Part shown: positions 33,926 through 43,383 of the stretch, piece by piece | How positions within the stretch are numbered: position 1 is the stretch's first letter | Layout: each line of letters begins with the position of its first letter | Assembly (NCBI RefSeq): GCF_020283565.1 | Contig: NC_060065.1 | Location: 38,924,409 to 38,988,408 of the forward strand | DNA: 64,000 nucleotides | Direction of reading: 5' to 3' | DNA from: Trifolium pratense | Lineage: Eukaryota; Streptophyta; Magnoliopsida; Fabales; Fabaceae | Position numbers and translations under genes: made by a program | Notes under the pieces: generated by a model | What the model saw: the letters and a program-made list of their open reading frames with translations, nothing else | Database searches by the model: none | Told to the model about the DNA's origin: nothing

Positions 33926-34428
33926 ATGGCTAAACCGAAAGCTCCAAAGCGAACCCTAGAGTCATACCCAGTAAAACATATGAACACAAATTTATTCCAA
34001 TTTTTCGCTCAATTTTCTATTTGTGTGAATTGTGATCATTTTATTCAATTTCTTCATACTCAATTTTTTTAGGCTACTTATTGTGTGATTGTGCGTCCAT
34101 CTGTAGCATCGAAACACTCATATGTTGATAAAATCAAGGGGATCGAAGCTGATTCACAAGGTGCTAATGTGAAAAATCATGTCGGTTGGTATTATCGACC
34201 ACAGGATTCAATTGGTGGCTGGAGACAGTTTCACGGCTCAAAGGAGGTTTTTCTATCTAATCATTTTGATGTTCAAAGCGCTGATACAATTGAAAGGAAG
34301 TGTATTGTTCACAGTATCAAAAGCTACATGAAGAGCTTGACGATGTTGGTAATATGGATTTCTTTTGTCACTTTGAGTAAAATTCCGCACCCGGTGCTTT
34401 CAATCCTGGTAGAGTTGTTGTGTGAGTT
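33926..34428 (+). pseudogene. Truncated EBS/SHL-like BAH-domain gene, copy 1
   Basis: It opens MAKPKAPKRTLESYPVKHMN, which matches the start I know for plant SHL/EBS histone readers. An intron-like stretch follows, then the BAH domain from 34080 ([20 protein letters not shown] ... [20 protein letters not shown] ... [13 protein letters not shown]). A frame change near 34335 and an in-frame TAA after FFCHFE break it. It stops at the donor after NPGRVVV. The PHD finger that reads H3K4 methylation or H3K27me3 in the family is absent. The retained intron sequence shows DNA-level copying, not retroposition. Confidence 0.85.
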
Positions 34429-34448
34429 AATCAATCTAGGAAGAGATC

Positions 34449-34942
34449 AACTCACACAAGAACTTTATTAGAATTGAAAACACCGGTGGTGGAATTGTAG
34501 TCAAAGCCGGAAAAGAAATCCTCATAACCAACAACATCAAACTTTTGTGTAGCTCTTGAAACTATACTTCCCTTCAATTGTATCAGTACTATGAACATCA
34601 AAATGATCAGAAAGAAGATCCTCCTTTGAGCCATAAAACTGTTTCCGACCACCAAATGACTCTTCCGCCCGATAATACCAATGGACATGAATTTTCACAT
34701 TAGCACCTTGTGAATCATGTTTGATCACCTCGATCCTATCAACGTATGAGGGTTTCGACAGTTCAGATGGACGCATATGCACACAATTAACAAGTTAAGA
34801 AAAATCGGGTATGAAGAAATCGAATGAAATGATCACAATTCATGCAAATAGAAAATTGAACGACAAAATAGGAAGAAATTTTTGTCATATGTTTAACTAT
34901 GTATGACTCTAGGGTTTGGTTTGGAGTGTTTGGTTTAGCCAT
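34449..34942 (-). pseudogene. Truncated EBS/SHL-like BAH-domain gene, copy 2
   Basis: On the minus strand it opens MAKPNTPNQTLESYIVKHMT. The BAH part follows from about 34782 (MRPSELSKPSYVDRIEVIKH ... WYYRAEESFGGRKQFYGSKE ... FDVHSTDTIEGKYSFKSYTK). A frame change follows, then [20 protein letters not shown] and the same donor. It lacks the PHD finger. It has kept more consensus residues in BAH than copy 1 (for example KPSYV, EGK, FKSYTK). Confidence 0.85.
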
Positions 34943-35035
34943 GGATATCAAATGAGAGTAGCAAAAAACCTTAACAAAGAAAAATGAATGAGGGAGAAAA
35001 TAATTTATTTTGGGCAACAAAAGTAAAGTTATATA

Positions 35036-35764
35036 TCCCACTAAATTTTTTTGGACAACCAACAAAAACAAGTAATATAATTTCAGGTTTTTTCAATAAT
35101 CGTTGGAAATAGTTTCTAATGAGAAATGATTAAAAAATATGGAGAAGTCTACTCTAGATGTAGATGGTATCTTTTCATGGAACTTCTCCAGCAAATCAAT
35201 CTCGAAATAATTTTATAAAGAAAAAAAAAAATGTTATTATAAAATTCATACCTCAAAAGCTACATACAAACCTTAAATGAACTCGACATATAATGTGAAG
35301 GTGAACTTATTTGTCAGTTATTTGAGGCGGATACGATGGTAATTTTATTTTTCAGTGAATTCGGAATATAAAATGTTGGCATCTGAAATTCTTGGGAAAG
35401 AAGAGAGATAGGGACGGTGGAGATGGAATTGTATCAATTTTGCAAGTGGCGGATCTAAGAACTCTGGTGTTTGTGTGGGGAATTTAGAGACAACAATTCT
35501 TTTTTTTTTTTACATTGTGATTTTGCCTTGTCTATTTGGTATGAGATTTTTCTGGTGGAGGATATAAAACTATGAGGTTGGAAATGGGGTTTAAGTAGGA
35601 AGAAGGCAGTTTGCATGTTCTATGAATGACGGTGGGATCTGATAAGTTGTTAGATGCTTGCGTGTGTATTTGTTGTTCAAGTCCTCTGAGTTTGTGGTTG
35701 GGTGTTAACGTTTGCTTTACTTGTGGGGCTATTGGCCTTTGACTTTAGTTTGCTCGGTTGCAAG
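35036..35764. other. Intergenic DNA with possible LINE 3' remnant
   Basis: 35380-35755 reads TG-rich, with stretches resembling the 3' untranslated end of plant LINEs. It continues after the next element at 36455-36540 (TGTAGCCTTTGTTTTTCTGT). No reverse transcriptase motif is seen. 35756-35764 is a target duplication. Confidence 0.4.
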
Positions 35765-36445
35765 CTTTAAAGCCCCGATATTCTAAAAATGGCAAAGTAT
35801 TGTGTCCGATACGTATTCGATATTAATACTCGTCCGATATTTTCCGATACATGTATCGGAAAAGTATCGGAAATTAATATTATTTTTTAAAAAAATATAA
35901 CCGATACGTGTCGGATACTTCTCTGATACGTGTATCGGAAAAGTATCAGACAATTAATGTTCTTTGATGATGAAAATGTAGGAAATGAGACTGATACAAT
36001 TCATGTTTTCTCTTAAGTATTGAATGTTAGAGTATAATTTTATCAACTATGTCTTTGAGTAGTACGTATTTTTTTATAAGCAAATTGTTAGTATATTATA
36101 TTGTTATGTTAGTTTTTCTCTTTATCAGGACTTGAACCATGTATCTCCAACTCCTTAACTCTTAGCTCAACTAATTAACCAGTTAAATTACTCATTTCAC
36201 TCCCTTTTTTGGGTAGTACTTAACTTAAATATGTAATTGTTACTTGTTTGCTCAATTTGAGTAATTTGAATGTTAATTTTTTATCATTATCGATTTTAGT
36301 TATGTTTGTATATTGTGCATTTATATATATATATATATATATATAATTTTAAATTTAATTTTTAAATAACGTATCGTGGCCGTATCCAATCGAGAATTTT
36401 GAAAATTTCGCCGTATCGGTCATATCGTATCGTGTATCGGGGCTA
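35765..36445. mobile_element. MULE-like element rich in TATCGGATACG
   Basis: GGTTGCAAG lies at 35756-35764 and 36446-36454 (perfect 9-bp duplication). Near the ends are AGCCCCGATA and TATCGGGGCT. The interior repeats TATCGGA/TCCGATA in both orientations. There is no coding capacity. Confidence 0.75.
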
Positions 36446-36454
36446 GGTTGCAAG

Positions 36455-37206
36455 TGTAGCCTTTGTTTTTCTGTATTGTATGCCCCCTCTCTACGGTATC
36501 TTGAAGGTTATTAATAGTAGTATTTGTAACAATTTTTTAGATATGTTTGATATGTGCCTAAGGAGAGTATAAGCAAAAAAATAATAATTTGTTGGACACT
36601 AGTCTGACACGTGTTATATGAGTGTCTTACAGATTTCGGGCTCCGATCAAAGGAGTGTCAATGTAAAGGAAAAATTGAGTTTTTTTGGACACCAAACTGA
36701 GATGTCGTACGAGCGTCAGACACCGACACGTATCAGACACCGCGATACGAATAATTAAAAAGGTGTTCGTGCTTCATAAATTCCTATCGACTATAATAGC
36801 ACTCATTTAATGTTTTCAATCAACATTTATAAATGTGCAAGTTTTATTGCACACTAAATTAAGCATCAATTTCCGATGCAACTTTTAAATCCCAATCAAA
36901 CTGATTTTTCGGAGGAATCTTTGACAAACTCAAAAACTTTAATTGTACACTACTTCACACGTTATTTTTCCAATGCATTTCTAAACTTCAATATTTATTA
37001 ATTGTCTTTTAGTTTCTCAATCAATTTTTTTATGTTTTCAAGTAAAATTTTATATATAAACTTTAATAATATTATTATTTGTAATATCATTATCTTTATA
37101 ACTTATTAAATTTTAGAACATTAATTAAAGGACAAATATCTTCAGAGATCTTTTAAGTTTTTCAGTTGTAACAAATATGTCCTTTAAGTTTTCTAGATAA
37201 CAAATA
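36455..37206. other. Intergenic DNA
   Basis: 36595-36760 contains GTGTC/GACAC-rich sequence (ACTAGTCTGACACGTGTTAT, CACCGACACGTATCAGACAC) related to stretches at 45800-45920 and 59060-59320, a decayed repeat family. No gene is seen. Confidence 0.45.
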
Positions 37207-37503
37207 CTCCCTCCGTCCCAAATTATGAGAGAAAAAAACTCATTTTTTTGTCCCAAATTATAAGGGAAAAAATCATTTCAAAAATGTTTTTCCCTTATTC
37301 TCATAAAATTAAATGCACATTGCATTTAATTTTTCCTCTCTCCCTTTCCTCAATAAACAACAACCAATAAAAATTATTTTTGCATCTTCCTATGCAATTT
37401 ATTCCAAGGAAAACTCAAAAAACCATATTTTAAATTATCATGTTTTAATTTTTCTTAATAAGTGTGGTTTTTTTTTTTCCCTTAAAATTTGGGACGGAGG
37501 GAG
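37207..37503. mobile_element. Stowaway-type MITE (copy B)
   Basis: Ends CTCCCTCCGTCCC / GGGACGGAGGGAG are flanked by TA (37205-37206, 37504-37505). Closely similar to 1251-1551 throughout. Confidence 0.9.
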
Positions 37504-37505
37504 TA

Positions 37506-37890
37506 CTTCATCCGTTTCAAATTACTTGTCGTTTTAGAAAAATAACAAGAAATTAAGAAAATGTATTTTTGCACCTTATTTTCCTATTATACCCTTATTT
37601 TAATTCACCAATAAATTTCTTTTTTTTGCACATATTTTCTCTTTCCAACAAATTTAATATGTTATGTACCAAAAAAAAATGTTATGTACCAAAAAAATTA
37701 TAAAAAAAAAAAAACTTTAGTTTCCCAACTATATATTAAATCTTTTTCGGTTTCAATAACTACTCCTAAATATTTGGAATTTACACGAGGGTATAATAGA
37801 TAAAATATACTCTTAAATTATGAAAATGATGAGTAATTTAAAAAAAAAATAAAATTTTCTGAAACGTCGAGTAATTTGAAACGAAGGGAG
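37506..37890. mobile_element. Stowaway-type MITE abutting copy B
   Basis: Ends CTTCATCCGTTTCAAATTAC / GTAATTTGAAACGAAGGGAG are flanked by TA (37504-37505 shared, 37891-37892). It sits directly against the previous MITE with one shared TA. Confidence 0.85.
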
Positions 37891-37892
37891 TA

Positions 37893-38615
37893 ATTCTTTT
37901 AAATTTTGAATTTATAGCACTAAACCCTTCAAGTTATTCTTCATTACAAAAGCATTGAAGTAACTTAGTGAGTTGGTAATGAAATTGCACTTTGACTTCC
38001 AAATAAAAAGAAACTTTATTCTGTAAACTACTATTGATCGATATGCTTGATGTGAATGTGCAAGTCACGTCAAGGTTTCCAAAGTATCCTGAATGGGATT
38101 CACCGATTATAACCCATTTGCATCCGATAACTGGTGGGGCCGAATCGAACCTAAAGTTTAATGTGTTCACACACGCTTATAAATTTATGTGCACCACCAT
38201 CATATTCGTTTTCATCTTCTTCTTGTTCGAGTATTTGCAGCAATTCCCCAACAAAAATTCTCACAACGACTAGACCCAAAAAAAAATTAATGAGGGTTTA
38301 GTGTGACATGTGAATTGTACGGTAAAAGATTTAGTGTGATTTTTATCTAATAATGGTTGAGTAGATAAAATGATTAAGAAGATATGATTGTCCGATTAAA
38401 ATTTGATAATTTAGTTTTTTTTTTTTTTTTTTGACATCTTTGGACAATTTAGATTTGAAACAATTTAAATATTTTTTTTGGTATTCGAAACAATTTAAAA
38501 TTTTAAATACAGAAAAAAGTTTACTTCAAATTAGATTTAGTCAAACAATAAAATCTTCTTTAAATGTGACCTTGCATCCAATATGTAATTTAGATCCAGA
38601 AGATATAATCTATTA
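37893..38615. other. Intergenic DNA, possible gene scrap
   Basis: 38034-38270 is an open 79-codon frame with no recognised domain (SRFPKYPEWDSPIITHLHPI). Codon texture is protein-like but I cannot name it. A poly-T run is at 38417-38432. Confidence 0.35.
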
Positions 38616-38883
38616 CTACGTCCATTTTTTGAAGTGTCGTCAATTTTATCATTTGTCAAATACTCTTATATTTTTTAATAAAACTAATTAATGCTATAAA
38701 TATTTGAAAAACTAAAGTTTTTTTTGTACATAAATAATATATTAAAATTATTGGAAAGAGAAAGTGTGTGCAAAAAAATTAGGAATATTAAAATAAAAGT
38801 ATAATAGGAAGATAGGGTGCAAAAATCTACTTTCTTAATTTGGTGTTACTATTCTAAAATGGCACTTAAAAAAACGGATGTAG
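38616..38883. mobile_element. Stowaway-type MITE (CTACGTCCATTTTTTGAAGT ends)
   Basis: Inverted ends CTACGTCCATTTTTTGAAGT / CACTTAAAAAAACGGATGTAG are flanked by TA (38614-38615, 38884-38885). Confidence 0.8.
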
Positions 38884-38892
38884 TATAAAATA

Positions 38893-39588
38893 CTCCTTCT
38901 AGTCAAAATTATAGAAAAATATCATTTTTCAGATTCATTGAATTTTTATTTTAAATGAGGCCAGCTAAAATATTTTATATGTACTAGCGGGCTAGGTTTC
39001 GCGCCTTCCTGTGTTAACTTATATCCAAAAAAATATTTTATGATATGGTGAGTTTGTTAATAAAAGATTTTTTCTGCTAAAAAAAAGATGTATCTTATGT
39101 TATATGGTGAGTTTGTTAATAAAAATGCTACTAAAAAAAAAATATTGTTAGTATTATGAAAAGTTCACACCAAAAGCAATGTATCCTCTTAATATTAAGG
39201 GTTATGTTAACTTGTGCCCTAAGGGCACATGTTAAGCTACCTAAAAATAGAAATATAGCATTTAATGATAGAAAACATTTAATGTTTAGAGAATTGAATA
39301 CACCACAAGTTCAATAAATTTTTTCCACATTTATCTTCTTAACATGTGCCCTTAAGGGCACAAGTTAACATTATCCTATGTATAGATATGAGAAGAGATA
39401 AGTATACAAGATGCCAACAAAAGTATGTAAAACGTAAAAACACAAAGAAAGAAATAGAGTATGCTCTTGGTCAAAACAAGATTTATTGAATTATTAATGT
39501 ATTTGGTCTATATTATATGTCATATACATCTTTTGTTCAATGGATTTGAAAAATATATAGACTTTTACTTAATTGTAGTTGGAGGGAG
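38893..39588. mobile_element. Composite MITE region
   Basis: The left end CTCCTTCTAGTCAAAATTAT and right end TAATTGTAGTTGGAGGGAG, with TA on both sides, suggest one MITE stretched by later insertions, among them 39199-39376. The phrase ATATGGTGAGTTTGTTAATA occurs twice (about 39042 and 39100). Confidence 0.5.
39199..39376. mobile_element. MULE-type MITE, relative of 7551-9424
   Basis: The ends GGGTTATGTTAACTTGTGCC and their inverse (AAGGGCACAAGTTAACATTA) are the ends of the 1.9-kb element at 7551, with a short AT-rich centre. No matching duplication is seen. Confidence 0.7.
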
Positions 39589-41469
39589 TAAAATATAAAT
39601 GAAAAATTTTGGTTAATGAAATAGAGAAGATTTAATTACCCGAACTAGTAAATGTGAAATGAATTAGGATAAATTTGACGGCTAAACCTAGAATCTAGAT
39701 CCTTCTTTTGAAAACCTAATCTCATTACTAGAATCTAGATCCTTCTTCTTCTTTTTTTGACTAAAACCTAGATCCTTCTTTTGAAAACCTAATCTCATTA
39801 CACGTGTCACTACTAACAAATTCAATTATATAAACAGGGGAGGTAAATAAATTCTGAGATTAGAGCAGATTGATTGAGGATAACAGTTTTGTTTAATAAA
39901 TACTTTAACTTTTCAAAACAATTTTGGATTTTGACTATTAACACATAGATCCTCATGCTATGGAGAGAGGTTTACAAGTCATGTTTTGAAGGAATGAATT
40001 TGGACAGTGCCGTATGGATTGTACGAATAAAAGGGTGTTTGCTTGTTTGGTGGTGGCTGCGTTGTGGACAGAACGGTGGATGAAACAACGTGGGAAGTGG
40101 TGATGGTGCTAGTGAAAAAGAAGGGAAACATAAAAAATTTACGCCGTTAAGCTACTTTAGATGAGGTGGATGAAATAATACAAATGTTATGTTCTGATTT
40201 AAGAACGGTAAAAACTGGATGTAAGACACTACATATAAGTTTTGTCCTTTTTATATAATCTTATTATTATCAAACTATGCCTTTTATTTTGATGAATTGG
40301 GTCGGATCTATATTTTTACTAATTAGTATTATGTTATTTTGTATTTGCATCATTATCTCCTAACATGTGATATGATTGTTTTGTTGTTTTCAGTGAAGTG
40401 GTGGAAGATTTTTACTATTTGTTTCGGTGGAATGCTCTTTATTGAAATTTTGCTACAACTGTGATTTCTTTGATTAGACAGCATACATAACGTTGTTATT
40501 GATTGAAGCGTTAAACAGAAATTGAAAATTATATTAGATAATATTATGATAATATTAGTAAAATACTTATAATTCTCAATTTCCATTTTAACTCTTCCGT
40601 CAAGAGCAACGTTGTTGATCCAAATAGATATATTGATATTATTGATTTGGTTTCAAGATCTATGAATTAGAGAGATCCGGCCTAAAGATTCATTTGATAA
40701 AAGAGATGAATAGATAGGGCCGTTAAAAATGGCCCTGGATTGTAAAATAGATGCGAAAGAAATAGCTTTGATATCAATTTTTATATTTGTAAGCTTTGTA
40801 GTTTAGAATACAAACAAAGAAGAGATAAATTTGGTTAATATTTTGTAGACACTTTTATGTATATAACACATGATTTGCACTAATGTAGTAGAAGCTTCTT
40901 CTGTATGTTTTTTGAGTTCCATTTCAAGCTTTTCCAAGAACTCCATTGTATATATAATGAAAATCATCTAGGTGTCTTTATCTTTTGCAACATAAAAATG
41001 TTAAAAAAGTTCTTTCCCAACAAAGCTTGAATTCCACCTCCAGATTTTCAAGCTGTCCAAAAAGAATGCATATGTTTCTTTAAACTATTCTCAAATGTTT
41101 TTGTTTCAATATTTTCAAATTACATAACAAGTAATACTAAAAAATGCACGGGCAACATAGCAAAACGCCTTACCAAAGATTTGAGGCCTTAGATCGGATT
41201 GTATGTGAATTCTAATTTATTTATTTTTGTAGTATAAAAATTATTTTGTTTATTAGTAGCAGTTAAATTTTAATAAATAATTACGTATTCAAAAGTAAAA
41301 TTTTAAAAAATATAATAATTTCATCATTCTTTTTATCAAAAGGCCTTGTTTATGAGTTCATCATTTTTTTTCAAGATGGGGCTGCACCGAACCCATCAAA
41401 AAAATAGGGGAAAAGAAAAACCGAAATGAAGAAAAAACTAAGAAATTATGTGTGCTTATGATTGGTTGA
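39589..41469. other. Intergenic DNA
   Basis: No gene is recognised. ACCTAGATCCTTCTTTTGAAAACCTAATCTCATTAC is partly repeated (39694-39730 and 39768-39802), a short direct duplication. Confidence 0.4.
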
Positions 41470-42016
41470 TTAGGTACCGCTCCCTAATCGATCCACACCT
41501 GACTCAGCCGAAGTACAAGTTGATAAGTAAAAGAGAGCATAAATGTCAGTGGTCCTCATAAAATGCCTAGTCCACATCGTGTGGAAGAAGCTGATCAACA
41601 GTCTTCCGAACTGCATTAGCATTTGTTTGTCCTTTGGTGGAGTCAAATTTACGCGCACATGGCAAGTGCTCTTCATACCCAACATCCTCGTCCTGTCGAT
41701 TCCATTGATGTGGTGGTAGATCCAAGCCTGTATTAAAATAAAAATAAATAAGATTGGTAAAAATATAAGTAAACAATTAATTTATAAACATTGCATGCTT
41801 GGTTATTTGAAGCAGTGAAGCATAACCTACTATATGCTTGCACTTCTGGACGGTGGCATTAGTCAGCTCCTGGTAGAGGAATGTCAGTGCTGCAAGGCTC
41901 AACCTCAACCTCCAAAGGCTTAATTTGGCGCCAACAGTGATGTTGAGGCTTAGGCAGACGCTTTTCCTCCCTTTATATCTTAGAAGAGGCGATGGCCGAA
42001 GGTCCTCTATTCCCAC
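41470..42016 (-). pseudogene. Plant mobile domain (MAIN/PP7-long-form-like) pseudogene
   Basis: Minus-strand pieces read LAALTFLYQELTNATVQKCK and HIVGYASLLQ, then after a possible intron (GGTTATGCTTC to about 41745) LDLPPHQWN, PCARKFDSTKGQTNANAVRK and QLLPHDV. The next part continues in another frame as D*AFYEDH*HLCSLLLINLYF and RCGSIRERYLP. This order matches the C-terminal half of the plant mobile domain, a transposase-linked domain found in MAIN-like proteins. Several positions that should be Trp or Arg codons are stops. Confidence 0.65.
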
Positions 42017-42084
42017 TCACACGCTTCACTAATTTAGTTAAACTATCCATATCTGCACAATATATAAAATTACAATAATTAAAC

Positions 42085-43040
42085 AAACATGCATAACATA
42101 TATAAACAATAGAATCAATAACATATCAACCAAGTTTCAACATATCAACAACATATATTAATGAATTGAGGGGGAAGGTGGTGGGGCTCATGTTATATAG
42201 TGAAGAAGTTTGCTTTTTAAAATGCGAACCGGGTGAAGATTGTTTGCTACCCAGTGTGTTGTTTCATCTGACTGCGTGAAGGTTGTAGAGGTTAGTGTTT
42301 AAGGGTGGGCAAAAAAACCCAAAAACCAAACCGAACAACCAAACTAAACTGAACCAAACAAAAAAAACTGAACCATAACTAAGGGTTTTAAAATTGAACT
42401 GAAACAGTTCGGTTCGGTTCATGGTTATCAGTTTGGTTTAATGGTTCAATTATTTTTAGTGAAAAATTAGTTATGGTTTGGTTCAAAATCATAAAACCGA
42501 ACCACTTTAACAGTTCGGTTCAATCCGGTTCGGTTTTCTTCCAAAATAATAGAATCAAACATGCATAACATATATAAACAATAGAATCAATAACTTATCA
42601 ACCAAGTTTCAACATATCAACAACATATATTAATGAATTGAGGGGGAAGGTGGTGGGGCTCATGTTATATAGTGAAGAAATTTGCTTTTTAAAATGCGAA
42701 CTGGGTGAAGATTGTTTGCTACCCAGTGAGTTGTTTCATCTGACGGCGTGAAGGTTGTAGAGGTTAGTGTTTAGGGGTGGGCAAAAAACCCAAAAACCAA
42801 ACCAAACCGCCAAACTAAACCGAACCAAACAAAAAAAAACTGAACCATAACTAACGGTTTTAAAACCGAACTGAAACAATTTGGTTCGGTTCATGGTTAT
42901 CAGTTTGGTTTAATGGTTTGGTTCAAAACCATAAAATCGAACCACTTTAATAGTTCGGTTCAGTTACTATAAATTTTAAAAATAGTTTGGTTCAGTTCGG
43001 TTCGGTTTTCTTCCAAAACCGAACCATGCCCACCCCTATT
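42085..43040. repeat. Tandem duplication, two units of about 470 bp
   Basis: Unit 1 begins near 42085 and unit 2 near 42555. Both run from ACATGCATAACATATATAAA through GAGGGGGAAGGTGGTGGGGC to the GGTTCGGTT-rich MITE. Identity is very high by eye. Confidence 0.85.
42773..43036. mobile_element. hAT-like MITE with AGGGGTGGGCA ends
   Basis: Inverted ends AGGGGTGGGCA / TGCCCACCCCT. The interior is made of inverted AACCGAACC/GGTTCGGTT runs. Flanks TTAGTGTT and TTGGTGTT are close to an 8-bp duplication. The first tandem unit carries a second copy (from about 42302) whose right end is cut off. Confidence 0.65.
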
Positions 43041-43320
43041 GGTGTTGGATAAAAAAAAAACTATCATTCGCTATATAATCAGCGAACTTAGTTCACTACC
43101 TAAATAGCGATGGAGTATTTTGGTCATTGTAAGGGAAGCTTGAGAAACAGAAGGGGGCGCTAAAAGAAGAACGCATAATTCAAAGCCTAATCCGCCATCT
43201 TTATAGGCCCATGACCCATCATCATTTCACAAATTCACAAAAATAAATAAACAATTAATTACGGGAAAAAAAATATTAAAATTAAAATCTAAAACTACTA
43301 AACTCAGCATCTCCATACAT

Positions 43321-43383
43321 ATGCTTCGACAGAGAAACACCTTGCTCGCCGTCAACCACCTTTTTCTCCGCCGCAAAAACCAG
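43321..43383 (+). other. Possible leader exon of the PPR gene
   Basis: An ATG frame of 21 codons rich in Arg and Leu ends at CAG|GTTAAA. If joined to the acceptor CCTCAG at 46561 it runs out of frame into CTAAGTCACTAA, so it would be an upstream frame, not part of the protein. A leader exon here is a guess from position and the acceptor. Confidence 0.3.

Larger units (their letters stand above)
33820..35035. repeat. Inverted duplication of a gene 5' region (arms about 0.6 kb, 20-bp spacer)
   Basis: The left arm is 33820-34428 and the right arm 34449-35035, reverse complements at roughly four-fifths identity by eye. The arms include the 5' flank (TTTATTTTCTCCCTCATTC), start codon, intron and second exon of an EBS/SHL-like gene. 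The spacer is only AATCAATCTAGGAAGAGATC. Both arms end at the same inner point, just after a GTGAGTT splice donor. Confidence 0.88.

Noticed and set aside
38034..38273. 79-codon plus-strand frame and its antisense partner
   Set aside because: No recognised family and no splice or promoter support. Both strands are open, so coding cannot be decided.
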